Shown here in pieces: positions 23,970-31,313 of a DNA stretch of 39,263 bases. Positions within the stretch are counted from its first letter, which is position 1. Every line of letters begins with the position of its first letter. A program made the translations under genes and the position numbers. Below the pieces are notes generated by a model. It had not been told where the DNA came from. It searched no databases and saw only the letters and a program-made list of their open reading frames with translations. Origin of the DNA: Phaeodactylibacter sp. (GTDB lineage Bacteria > Bacteroidota > Bacteroidia > Chitinophagales > Saprospiraceae); assembly GCA_024103175.1 (NCBI GenBank), contig JAGFJE010000688.1, forward strand, positions 1 through 39,263, given 5' to 3'.

Positions 23970-26372
23970 TTAACCCCCTCCCGGTTTCTTGATAATCTCA
24001 AACGGCTGCTCCATCCTGTGGCCTTGCTCATCCACCAGCGTAAGCAGATGTTTCCCCTCTGAAGGGTTCAGTTCGAAACTGTGAAAGGTTTGGGTGCTGC
24101 CGATGTACTCATTGTCGAGGTGCCAGTAGATCGTCGTTTCCGGTGAGCGGTGGGTGGCCGTGAATACCGTTTTGGAGAGCTTGCCGTCCAGCCCAACCGG
24201 TACGTATATCCTGGTGGGGTACTTGGGATAGATCAGTTCCATATCGGGTTGTTCCGGCTGGCCGGCGCAATCGGGGCGGTAGGGTGGGGGAGGTTCATAA
24301 TTGGGGTTGCGCGCCTTGTAGAAATGCTCCTCGGTAGGCGGCAGGACGAACCAGGGCCTGCGCTGCAGGCGCCCGGGGAGTTCGCAGCCTGCGTGGGCGC
24401 GCCATTTCCCGCTGGGGCCGAGAAAGACGAGCTGGTGGTAAGGGCAGGGCGCTACATGGATTGCCGAAGATGGCGCCCAGGTGGTATCTACCGGGCAAAT
24501 TTCCAGCGGGCGGTAGCCGCTGTTGTGGCAAACCGGAAGTTCGATCATGTCGTCGTAGGGCGGCCGGAACCAGGCGCCATCGCCGGGCAGGCGGTTGAAG
24601 ATATCAAAGAGTACGGGCGCGGCGGCCAAAACGCCCACCAGCCCGGGGCGGCCCTCGCCGTCGGCGTTGCCGGCCCAGACGCCAACGGCGTAGCGCGGAT
24701 TGACGCCCACCGCCCAGGCATCCCGGAAGCCGAAGCTCGTTCCGGTTTTCCAGGCAATGCGCCGGCTCGAGGCGAAATATTCCCATTCGCCCTCGGAGTT
24801 GGGGCGTTCTACCTCCTGCATGGCGTCGAAGGTGAACCAGGCGGCGGCGGCGCTGAGGTGGCTGGGTTGGGGTTGTAGCCGGGGCGGCCCCTCCTTTTCG
24901 GATACCTGGTAGAGATAGTGGGGGGAGTTAAAATCGGCAGGGTCGTATTGCGCATTGTATTCCGGGTAGTGTTGCAGCATACGGCTCATGGAGGCGTAGG
25001 CGCCGGTGATGTCCCACAAAGTGCCTTCGGCGCCGCCCAGCACCAACGGCAGGCCGTAATACCCCGGCGGCCGGTTGATGGTGGTGAACCCCAGCTTGCG
25101 GAGGTTGAAATGGAATTTTTCCAGCCCATACTGTTGTAACAGCCTCACTATGGGCACGTTGAGCGACCGGATCAGGGCGCGGCGGGCCGTCACCGCTCCA
25201 TCGTAATCTTCGTGGTAATTTTCGGGCCGGTAGCCGCTCAGCTGCATGGGAATATCAGGAACCAGGCTTTGCGGCAGGATCTGCCCCTCCTGCAGCATCA
25301 TGGCATACAGCAGTGGTTTGAGGATGCTTCCGGTGCTGCGGGGCGCCTTGATGACGTCTACCTGTTCGCCGTGCTCCGCTCCGGCGCCGATCACATTGCC
25401 CACATAGGCCAGCACCTCGCCTGTTTCCGCATCGAGCACGAGGGCGGCCAGGTTGTGCACCTCGATGGCGCTGAGCCGCTTTTGGTGAAACTCCAGGATA
25501 CCAGTCAGCTGTTTTTGCAGCCCTTCCTGCAAGGTGGTACGGATGCGCGACTGGCGGGAGCGCCCCGTAGCCACGTATTCCAAATAAGCTCTGTCGAGGA
25601 GATGGGGGGCAAGGCCGGGCAGGGGGTGGGGCTCTTCCGGCAGGGGTTCCTCCATGGCCAGCTCACAGGTGAAGCTGTCGATGTGGCCGGCCTCCTGCAA
25701 CCGCTTCAGCAGGCGGTTGCGCTTGGCCAGCAGCGCCTGCCGGTTGCGCCCCGGGTGGATGAGGGCGGGGCTGTTGGGCAACACGGCCAGCATGGCGGCC
25801 TCCGCCCAGGACAGCAACTGCGGGCTTTTGCCGAAATAACGCCAGGAAGCGGCTTCCAGCCCTACCACGTTGCCCCCGAAAGGAGCATGAGAAGCGTAGA
25901 GGGCGAGGATCTTTTCCTTGCTGCGGCCCAGCTCAAGGCGGGTGGCGAGTATGGTCTCGATGCCCTTTTGCCAGATCGTCCGCGGAGGGTTGCCCCGGGC
26001 CATGCGGATCACCTGCATGGTGATGGTGCTGCCGCCGCTGACGATGCCGCCGCTGCGCACATTCTGGACGAGCGCCCGGCCCAGCCCAACGGGGTCTACT
26101 CCCGGGTGGAAATAGAAGCGCCGGTCTTCAAATTCGAGCAGCGCCGCTTCAAACTTAAACGGGAGGCTGTCGATCTCCGGAAAGCGCCACTGCCCGTCGG
26201 CCGCAATGCGGGCGCCAAGCAGCCCCCCCCGCCGGCTCTCCAGCACCATACAGGTAGGGGCGTCAAACAACGGGCGGGGCAGGCAGAAGGCGTACCACAG
26301 CAGGGCGATGCCCACAACGGCCATCGTTTTGCGGGGGTGTTTCTTTGCCAGAAAGTTTATCCATTGCTTCAT
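23970..26372 (-). CDS. pbpC: Penicillin-binding protein 1C (bifunctional glycosyltransferase/transpeptidase)
   Basis: 800 residues, full length. A membrane anchor lies at about 15-31. The GT51 glycosyltransferase domain (about 55-225) has catalytic E82 in FEDRRFYFHPGVD and GGSTITMQVIRMARG. The transpeptidase domain (about 305-610) has the active-site S349 in STGSILKP, SLN at 403-405 and KTG at 542-544. The C-terminal PbpC-specific beta domain covers about 700-795 (TRIYVPVGLDGKLSKTVF). It polymerises and cross-links peptidoglycan in the periplasm. Its start overlaps the stop of the upstream secreted gene (ATGA at 26369-26372), so they are translationally coupled. In many bacteria pbpC is next to an alpha-2-macroglobulin gene; none is present here. 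Confidence 0.95.
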   Translation of the reverse strand: MKQWINFLAKKHPRKTMAVVGIALLWYAFCLPRPLFDAPTCMVLESRRGGLLGARIAADGQWRFPEIDSLPFKFEAALLEFEDRRFYFHPGVDPVGLGRALVQNVRSGGIVSGGSTITMQVIRMARGNPPRTIWQKGIETILATRLELGRSKEKILALYASHAPFGGNVVGLEAASWRYFGKSPQLLSWAEAAMLAVLPNSPALIHPGRNRQALLAKRNRLLKRLQEAGHIDSFTCELAMEEPLPEEPHPLPGLAPHLLDRAYLEYVATGRSRQSRIRTTLQEGLQKQLTGILEFHQKRLSAIEVHNLAALVLDAETGEVLAYVGNVIGAGAEHGEQVDVIKAPRSTGSILKPLLYAMMLQEGQILPQSLVPDIPMQLSGYRPENYHEDYDGAVTARRALIRSLNVPIVRLLQQYGLEKFHFNLRKLGFTTINRPPGYYGLPLVLGGAEGTLWDITGAYASMSRMLQHYPEYNAQYDPADFNSPHYLYQVSEKEGPPRLQPQPSHLSAAAAWFTFDAMQEVERPNSEGEWEYFASSRRIAWKTGTSFGFRDAWAVGVNPRYAVGVWAGNADGEGRPGLVGVLAAAPVLFDIFNRLPGDGAWFRPPYDDMIELPVCHNSGYRPLEICPVDTTWAPSSAIHVAPCPYHQLVFLGPSGKWRAHAGCELPGRLQRRPWFVLPPTEEHFYKARNPNYEPPPPYRPDCAGQPEQPDMELIYPKYPTRIYVPVGLDGKLSKTVFTATHRSPETTIYWHLDNEYIGSTQTFHSFELNPSEGKHLLTLVDEQGHRMEQPFEIIKKPGGG

Positions 26373-26845
26373 GGATGAAACTCAATAGACTTTTCGAGGA
26401 CAGCCCACTGCCCGCCTTTGTTTTCCAGCAAGAAAGAACAAGCCATCCAACGCCGGGGGTAACGGGGCAGGTTGATAAAGAAGTTGACGGTAGCCCGTTC
26501 TGCCCGGAACCCGATATCGGCCTCCAGGATCCCGAATTCTACCTCCTCCGCAGGCAACTGCCGGATCTCCTCATCGGCCAGGGGGATGACCTCCCAGGGC
26601 AGCCCCTGGAAATCGGCGGCGGCCAACTGGCCGATCTGATCGTCGACGGGCCGCTTGCCAATGCCCGGTGTTTCCCGCTTTCGCAAATACAGCGGGCGGA
26701 GGGCGCCCCATTCCTGAGTGAAGGCAACTTCCATTTCGGGCGCCTGCAGGCAGGCCCTCAGGCAGGAAGCCGCCTCATTGCCGGACTGGGCCAGCAGGGG
26801 CCCTGAGAGAAAAAGTACGCAAAAGAGAAGGGCGTTTCTTTTCAT
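26369..26845 (-). CDS. Secreted hypothetical protein coupled to pbpC
   Basis: 158 residues. Signal peptide MKRNALLFCVLFLSGPLLAQ, mature start SGNEAASCLRACLQ. The body contains EVAFTQEWGALRPLYLRKRE, LPWEVIPLADEEI, EVEFGILEADIGFRAERATV and NKGGQWAVLEKSIEF. The fold looks like a small NTF2- or lipocalin-like beta/alpha domain (a guess only). It is probably periplasmic. The 4-bp overlap with pbpC suggests a linked role in cell-wall work. I do not recognise the family. Confidence 0.82.
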   Translation of the reverse strand: MKRNALLFCVLFLSGPLLAQSGNEAASCLRACLQAPEMEVAFTQEWGALRPLYLRKRETPGIGKRPVDDQIGQLAAADFQGLPWEVIPLADEEIRQLPAEEVEFGILEADIGFRAERATVNFFINLPRYPRRWMACSFLLENKGGQWAVLEKSIEFHP

Positions 26846-26906
26846 AAGGGTTGTTTAATTAACATAACGCAGGTAGAGTGTTTGTCCATATACCTGAAGC
26901 ATGCGC

Positions 26907-27632
26907 TCAGCCTATCCTCCGGCGGCGCCGCACCGTGACCGCTGAACCTTCGGCCAGAAATACGGAAACAGGCTCTCCACTCATCGCTTCTGCGAATGCC
27001 GGCCCATACAACTGCCGGGCATCACAATCGATCTCATAGGAAAGTACCGGATGGATGCGCCAGCTGGGGTGTTCTACCTGGTATTCGAAAGTTGAGCCGC
27101 CGGGCCGGCCGGTATATCCCCAGTAGTGCTCGGTAATGAATTGTTCTTCACTGCCTTCGGCCATGGGCGCCGGATTGGCCTGAGCGTTTACGCGGATACT
27201 GTTCCACCGGAAGCCGGTTCTCCATTCGTATTGCACCAGGAGCTGGCCGCCCGCCTCCGCCCGGCTGTGCCGCATGGGCATGGTGGCGTATTTTTCTCCG
27301 TATAGCGCATTGGCCACGGCTGTGATTGCCCGTTTCGGGACGATTTCCCTGATAAAAACCACCCCTCTTTTCCATTCTCCGGCCTCACGGTATCGCACGT
27401 AAAAGCGCAGGTTCACCTCCTCGAAATTGCGGTGGAGGGGAATGCTCATTCCCATCACTTTGGTGTTGATGAACAGGAAGCCGACCAGGCTGATGTAGCA
27501 GCGCCCCTGCCAGTAGTCGAGTTCCGTGCCCGCAGGCGCCAGGGGCGCAAGGGCTTCCGGGCCGATCTGGTAATTGGCCATGATGAGGTTGCGCCATTCG
27601 GCAGTGAGGAAAGTCGGCCGCATATTGAGCAT
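26907..27632 (-). CDS. DUF2071 (YqjF-like) protein
   Basis: 241 residues; the internal ATG at 27623 (MRPTFLTAEWRNLIMANYQI) is an equally good start. Family features in order: FLTAEWRNLIMANY, a PAGTELDYWQGRCYISLVGF segment (first 20 residues of the beta-barrel core), NFEEVNLRFYVRY, KRGVVFIREIVP, and a C-terminal HPSWRIHPV near-repeat. DUF2071 proteins share the acetoacetate-decarboxylase-like barrel; their function is unknown, and no catalytic Lys can be named. It starts 3 bp after the small membrane-protein gene, so the two are one transcript. Confidence 0.88.
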   Translation of the reverse strand: MLNMRPTFLTAEWRNLIMANYQIGPEALAPLAPAGTELDYWQGRCYISLVGFLFINTKVMGMSIPLHRNFEEVNLRFYVRYREAGEWKRGVVFIREIVPKRAITAVANALYGEKYATMPMRHSRAEAGGQLLVQYEWRTGFRWNSIRVNAQANPAPMAEGSEEQFITEHYWGYTGRPGGSTFEYQVEHPSWRIHPVLSYEIDCDARQLYGPAFAEAMSGEPVSVFLAEGSAVTVRRRRRIG

Positions 27633-27635
27633 GTA

Positions 27636-27860
27636 CTATTTGAAGAAGAAATAATAAACGAAATACAGGCCAATCAAGGCCCACAAGCTGTGCATGATCA
27701 GCTGAAAGATGGACAGGTACCGGTAATGACGGGCTTTGTCTGGAGTGAAGTAATTGTCCAGGGCGGATTTCAACTGCCTTTTTTCCTTTCTGATGTGTGC
27801 CAGCCGGTAAAAAATGAACAAAAGCAGCAGCAGCAGCCCGAGGTTAAAAATAGTTCTCAT
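27636..27860 (-). CDS. Small two-helix membrane protein
   Basis: 74 residues. Helix 1 (about 4-20, IFNLGLLLLLLFIFY) is followed by a charged loop RLAHIRKEKRQLKSALDNYF, and helix 2 lies at about 50-70 (IFQLIMHSLWALIGLYFVYY), ending FFFK. The sequence is convincing as a protein although no family is recognised. It is first in a two-gene unit with the DUF2071 gene. A role in the inner membrane is likely; its partner is unknown. Confidence 0.7.
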   Translation of the reverse strand: MRTIFNLGLLLLLLFIFYRLAHIRKEKRQLKSALDNYFTPDKARHYRYLSIFQLIMHSLWALIGLYFVYYFFFK

Positions 27861-28137
27861 GTCCTACTATTATGGGAAAACCCCGATTCAAAGAGAATAA
27901 TTGCCTTCTGCAGCCCGGGTATTTTATTGGTTTCTATCATAGAAAACCCAACTTCTAAAGTAGGATTTTCTTCTCAAAAAGAAAAAAAGAAAAGCCCCCC
28001 TTTTTTAGGACGCCCCATGAGAGCCAGTAGCCCCGTCATTTGGTTATTGGCCCTTCCCGGGCCAGTTAAAATTGTTGGCGATCAAACTCAAAGGCCAGGT
28101 TCAGAAAATAACCATTAACAGGCAAGGGCATAACCGT
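27861..28137. other. Intergenic spacer, nothing clear
   Basis: It lies between the small membrane-protein gene and the 3' end of the cystathionine synthase/lyase gene. I see A-rich tracts and C6/T6 runs near 27990-28006 but no gene and no convincing hairpin. Confidence 0.35.
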
Positions 28138-29280
28138 TTATTCGCCAAGCGCCTTGTCCAGGTCTTCGATCAGGTCTTCCACATCTTCGATCCCTACGCT
28201 CAGCCTGATGAGCGAGTCGGTCAGCCCTACCTTCAGGCGCTCGGCCCTCGGGATGGAAGCGTGGGTCATGGATGCCGGGTGGCCGATCAGGGATTCTACT
28301 CCTCCCAGCGATTCGGCAAGGGTGAACAGATGGGTATTGCTGAGTATCCGCTCGGCGGCTTCGTAGTTGTCTTCAACGAGATCGAAAGACACCATGGCTC
28401 CGAAATGGCGCATCTGCTTTTTGGCGACATCATGGCCGGGATGATCGGGAAAGCCGGGATAATATACCTTTGATACCTTCGGGTGTTCTTTCAGGAAGTA
28501 GGCGATGCGCTCGGCATTCCGGCAGGCGCGCTCTACCCGCAGGTGGAGGGTCTTGATGCCCCGCAGGACGAGGAAGCAGTCCTGCGGCCCGGGGACGGCC
28601 CCGGCGGCATTCTGAATGAAGTAGAGCTGCTCGGCCAGCTTTTCCTCCCGGACGATAACTGCGCCGTGCACCACATCGGAGTGCCCGCCCAGGTATTTGG
28701 TGGCTGAATGTAGCGCCAGGTCGGCCCCCAGGGTGAGCGGCGTTTGCAGGTAAGGGGAGGCAAAGGTGTTGTCTACACAGCTGAGGATCCCGTGATCGCG
28801 CGCCAGGGCGCAGGTTTTTTCAATATCTATGATGTTCAGCATGGGGTTGGTAGGCGTCTCGATCCAGAGCAGTTTTGTACGGCTGTTGATCCGGGCTTTG
28901 ACTTCTCCGATATCGCTCATGTGAACGAAATGAGCTTTGATGCCAAACTTCTCGTATATTTTCGTCATCAGCCGGTAGGAGCCGCCGTAAAGGTCATTGG
29001 TGGAAATGATCTCATCGCCGGGGCTGAGCAGCTTCATGATGGAATCCATGGCGGCCATGCCGCTGCTGAAACAGATGCCGTAGCGCCCTTCCTCCAGCGC
29101 CGCCAGGTTTTTCTCCAGCACAGCCCGGGTGGGGTTCTGGGTGCGGGCGTATTCGTAGCCCTTGTGCTGGCCGGGGGCGGCCTGGGCATAGGTTGATGTC
29201 TGGAAAATAGGCGTCATTACGGCGCCGGTGCCGGGGTCCGGTTCTATTCCTGCATGGATAACTTTGGTACCAAATTTCAT
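28138..29280 (-). CDS. metB: Cystathionine gamma-synthase / gamma-lyase (PLP enzyme)
   Basis: 380 residues, full length for the Cys/Met-metabolism PLP family. Motifs: FGTKVIHAG at the start, TPIFQTSTYAQ, YEYARTQNPTR (phosphate and substrate binding), FSSGMAAMDSI, ETPTNPMLNI, D170-N-T (PLP pyridine contact), and the Schiff-base lysine K195 in SATKYLGGHSD. The end is SLIRLSVGIEDVEDLIEDL. It catalyses gamma-replacement to form cystathionine from an activated homoserine and cysteine, or gamma-elimination of cystathionine. The two activities cannot be told apart by sequence alone, so metB is provisional. A 19-bp hairpin sits 10-13 nt before the ATG, suggesting leader control. Confidence 0.88.
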   Translation of the reverse strand: MKFGTKVIHAGIEPDPGTGAVMTPIFQTSTYAQAAPGQHKGYEYARTQNPTRAVLEKNLAALEEGRYGICFSSGMAAMDSIMKLLSPGDEIISTNDLYGGSYRLMTKIYEKFGIKAHFVHMSDIGEVKARINSRTKLLWIETPTNPMLNIIDIEKTCALARDHGILSCVDNTFASPYLQTPLTLGADLALHSATKYLGGHSDVVHGAVIVREEKLAEQLYFIQNAAGAVPGPQDCFLVLRGIKTLHLRVERACRNAERIAYFLKEHPKVSKVYYPGFPDHPGHDVAKKQMRHFGAMVSFDLVEDNYEAAERILSNTHLFTLAESLGGVESLIGHPASMTHASIPRAERLKVGLTDSLIRLSVGIEDVEDLIEDLDKALGE

Positions 29281-29292
29281 AGTGATTTTTTT

Positions 29293-29350
29293 CGCGAAAA
29301 GGCGAACCTGCCCTCACTGTGGCCGAGCGGGTGCAGGTTCGCTTTTCGCG
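29293..29350 (-). promoter_or_regulatory. Long leader hairpin before the cystathionine gene
   Basis: CGCGAAAAGGCGAACCTGC (29293-29311) and GCAGGTTCGCTTTTCGCG (29333-29350) pair over 18 bp with one bulged base around a 21-nt loop. The hairpin ends 12 nt before the ATG on the minus strand. It could block translation, bind a regulator as DNA, or be a mobile palindrome. It does not match a SAM riboswitch that I recognise. Confidence 0.6.
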
Positions 29351-29532
29351 GCCTGCCGCTGGACACATATTGTTAGAGCGCCGGCTCGTCGGGTAATGGA
29401 AATATACTTGTTCAAGGTGTTATACGCAAACGGGGCGCCCAGGGTTCGCTGCAGGGGGCGCCTGGCGATGTTTAGCGTTTACCGGCCGTAGCCCGCCGCA
29501 GGGAAGCAAGGGCCGGTGAATGCTGAACAGTT

Positions 29533-29572
29533 AAAAAAAGGGCAATCTGAGCTTGTTGTCAGATTGCCCTTT
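29533..29572 (-). terminator. Intrinsic terminator of the HU gene
   Basis: On the minus strand, a 13-bp stem AAGGGCAATCTGA / TCAGATTGCCCTT with an 8-nt loop is followed by seven T. It lies 24 bp after the HU stop. Confidence 0.92.
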
Positions 29573-29595
29573 CCTTTCGGTTTTATGTTTGCCGT

Positions 29596-29868
29596 TTAGT
29601 TAACAGCGTCGGAAATTTCTTTACCGGGCTTGAACTTCACAACGTTCTTAGCTGCGATTTTGATCGTTTCACCGGTTTGAGGGTTACGGCCAGTGCGGGC
29701 ATCGCGACGAGAAACGGAGAAAGTGCCAAAGCCGATTAGGGTCACTTTGTCACCATCTTTCAGGGCGTCGGAAATGCCATCCAGCACTGCATTCAATGCA
29801 TCGGTTGCCTGAGCTTTGGAAAGGTTGGCGCTCTCAGCAATCTTGTTAATAAGATCTCCCTTATTCAT
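29596..29868 (-). CDS. HU-family DNA-binding protein
   Basis: 90 residues, the normal HU size. It starts MNKGDLINKIAESANLSKAQ, with the helical dimer core to about residue 45. The GFGTFSVSRRDARTGRNPQT arm segment follows, containing the beta-ribbon with the DNA-kinking Pro, then KFKPGKEISDAVN. It works as a homodimer (or with another HU/IHF) to bend and compact DNA. It has its own promoter with an exact -7 box and a strong terminator, so it is monocistronic. Confidence 0.96.
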   Translation of the reverse strand: MNKGDLINKIAESANLSKAQATDALNAVLDGISDALKDGDKVTLIGFGTFSVSRRDARTGRNPQTGETIKIAAKNVVKFKPGKEISDAVN

Positions 29869-29899
29869 TTCTAAAGGTTTTAATGAGTAAAATGTGCCG

Positions 29900-29930
29900 C
29901 AAATTTAGACGCTTAGTTTTATTAAACCAA
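29900..29930 (-). promoter_or_regulatory. Bacteroidota promoter of the HU gene
   Basis: On the minus strand TTG (29928-29930), 20 nt, then TAAATTTG (29900-29907), exactly the same -7 box and spacing as the promoter at 13135-13165. Start of transcription is expected near 29894, 26 nt before the ATG. Confidence 0.8.
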
Positions 29931-29992
29931 GTTTTTACAATCAAAAAAAAAGCCCGAAAGCCAGAATTTTCAAGGGTTTTGAGCCGTTTTGG

Positions 29993-30000
29993 TATCTTTG
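29993..30000 (+). promoter_or_regulatory. -7 promoter box of the small lipoprotein gene
   Basis: TATCTTTG matches TAnnTTTG and lies 62 bp before the ATG at 30063. The -33 box is weak (TTTTC). Confidence 0.6.
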
Positions 30001-30062
30001 GGCCATTCTATTGAATAACCATGGTGTGGATTTGTCCGGGCACCAACATAAATTTTGTGAAC

Positions 30063-30272
30063 ATGCGTAAGGCAAGGATGATACTTGTGTTTTGTGTGGT
30101 TTCTGCCCTGCTGGCGCTCACCGGCGCCTCCTGCAGCCCTAAAGTAGGCTGCCCCGCCAATGAGGCGGCGCACGTCAAACCGAACCGCAATGGGGAATTG
30201 CCGGCCTCGGGCGGGAAAACGCAGCTGTTTCCCAAGGATTTTAACAAGAAAGTGAAGCGGAAGCGGAATTAA
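30063..30272 (+). CDS. Small basic lipoprotein, hypothetical
   Basis: 69 residues from the ATG at 30063 (MRKARMILVFCVVSALLALT). The longer frame from 30021 starts close to the promoter and is less likely. The signal peptide ends GASC, so Cys19-region lipidation is likely but not canonical. The mature part SPKVGCPANEAAHVKPNR ... GGKTQLFPKDFNKKVKRKRN has a second Cys and a strongly basic tail. Short proteins with 'GCP...K-x-x-LFP-K' are common in Bacteroidota and uncharacterised. It is convergent with, and ends 4 bp inside, the pseudouridine synthase gene's stop region. Confidence 0.7.
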   Translation: MRKARMILVFCVVSALLALTGASCSPKVGCPANEAAHVKPNRNGELPASGGKTQLFPKDFNKKVKRKRN

Positions 30273-31105
30273 GTGAAATGCTTTAACATGATCACCTCCT
30301 TTTCGGTGAGGTGGCGCCAGCGGCCGCGCGGCAGGTCCTTCTTGGTCAGCCCGGCATAGTAGACGCGGTCCAGCCGGGTGACCTCGTAGCCCAGGTGTTC
30401 GAAAATACGGCGGACGATGCGGTTGCGGCCGATGTGCAGCTCTATGCCTATCTCGTGCTTTTTCCCACCTTCGACATAGCCGACGGCATCGACGATGGCC
30501 TTCCCGTCTTCCAGTTCCAGCCCGGCGCTGATCTTTTCCAGGTCGGCGGCCGCCAAGGGCTTATCCAGCGCGACCTGGTAGAATTTCTTTACTTTATGGC
30601 TGGGGTGGGACAGTTTTTTTGCGAGATCGCCGTCGTTGGTCAGCAGCAGCAGCCCGGTGGTGGCGCGGTCGAGGCGCCCGACCGGGAAGATGCGCTCCTG
30701 CACCTTGTTGCCGACCAGGTCGAGTACGGTGCGGCGCCCTTTTTCGTCTTTTGCAGTAGTGATGTAGTCTTTCGGTTTGTTGAGCAGCAGGTACACCAGC
30801 TTGTTCTCCGGCCGGATCACCTTACCCCGAAAAGCGATCTTGTCTCCTTCCCGCACCTGATATCCCGGCTCGGTAACTTTCTCTCCGTTGACGGTAACCT
30901 GGCCCTCCTTGACGTACTCGGCAGCCTGCCGGCGCGAGCAGACGCCGCAGTGGGCCACGTACTTGTTGAGGCGCATGCCCTCCACTTCCTGCTCGTTGGG
31001 CAAAGGGGCGGCGCGCTTTTCCTGAGGCTTGGTAAAACGGGGATGGCCGGGGCGGCGCTTCGGCCCGCGGTTGGATCGGCGGTTCTTATCGGGTCGTTTT
31101 GGCAT
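30269..31105 (-). CDS. Ribosomal large- or small-subunit pseudouridine synthase (RsuA/RluB family)
   Basis: 278 residues from the ATG at 31105; the frame extends to 31279, but the extra part is translated repeat. A basic N-terminal extension (MPKRPDKNRRSNRGPKRRPG) precedes the S4 RNA-binding domain (MRLNKYVAHCGVCSRRQAAE). The catalytic domain has the active-site Asp in GRLDRATTGLLLLTNDGDLA and the family end IGRNRIVRRIFEHLGYEV. It converts a uridine in rRNA to pseudouridine. The family (RluB, RsuA, RluE, RluF) is clear, but the exact target site is not; RluB is the usual Bacteroidota annotation for S4-containing members with a basic tail. Confidence 0.92.
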   Translation of the reverse strand: MPKRPDKNRRSNRGPKRRPGHPRFTKPQEKRAAPLPNEQEVEGMRLNKYVAHCGVCSRRQAAEYVKEGQVTVNGEKVTEPGYQVREGDKIAFRGKVIRPENKLVYLLLNKPKDYITTAKDEKGRRTVLDLVGNKVQERIFPVGRLDRATTGLLLLTNDGDLAKKLSHPSHKVKKFYQVALDKPLAAADLEKISAGLELEDGKAIVDAVGYVEGGKKHEIGIELHIGRNRIVRRIFEHLGYEVTRLDRVYYAGLTKKDLPRGRWRHLTEKEVIMLKHFT

Positions 31106-31195
31106 AGAATAGTTTTTATTTGACGCCCCACTAGTTAGCACCTTGTTTGCAGCCCCCCTCGAGCCAACTGGGGTTGTGCAAAAAGGTCTAAAGTA

Positions 31196-31277
31196 GACAG
31201 GATTAACAGGATTTACAAGATGTAGTAGCTTGCGCCACAGGGGTGTACAGATCCTGAAAATCTTGTCAATCTTGTCC
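31196..31277. repeat. Inverted repeat of the 'GACAGGATTAACAGGATT' type
   Basis: Left 31196-31221 and right 31251-31277 are inverted copies (about 22 of 26 matching) around a 29-nt centre. Each arm is itself made of 9-nt steps (GACAGGATT, AACAGGATT, TACAAGAT). It lies upstream of the pseudouridine synthase and produces a false N-terminal extension (DKIDKIFRI ... LVNPVNPVYF). This kind of repeat is widespread in Bacteroidota intergenic DNA. Confidence 0.75.
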
Positions 31278-31313
31278 AACTATACTTTTTTCACACCCCC
31301 CGGGGAGGGGCTT

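Noticed and set aside
27432..28118. A 228-codon open frame on the plus strand
   Set aside because: It runs antisense through the DUF2071 and small membrane-protein genes and into a spacer; composition and lack of domains mark it as a shadow frame.
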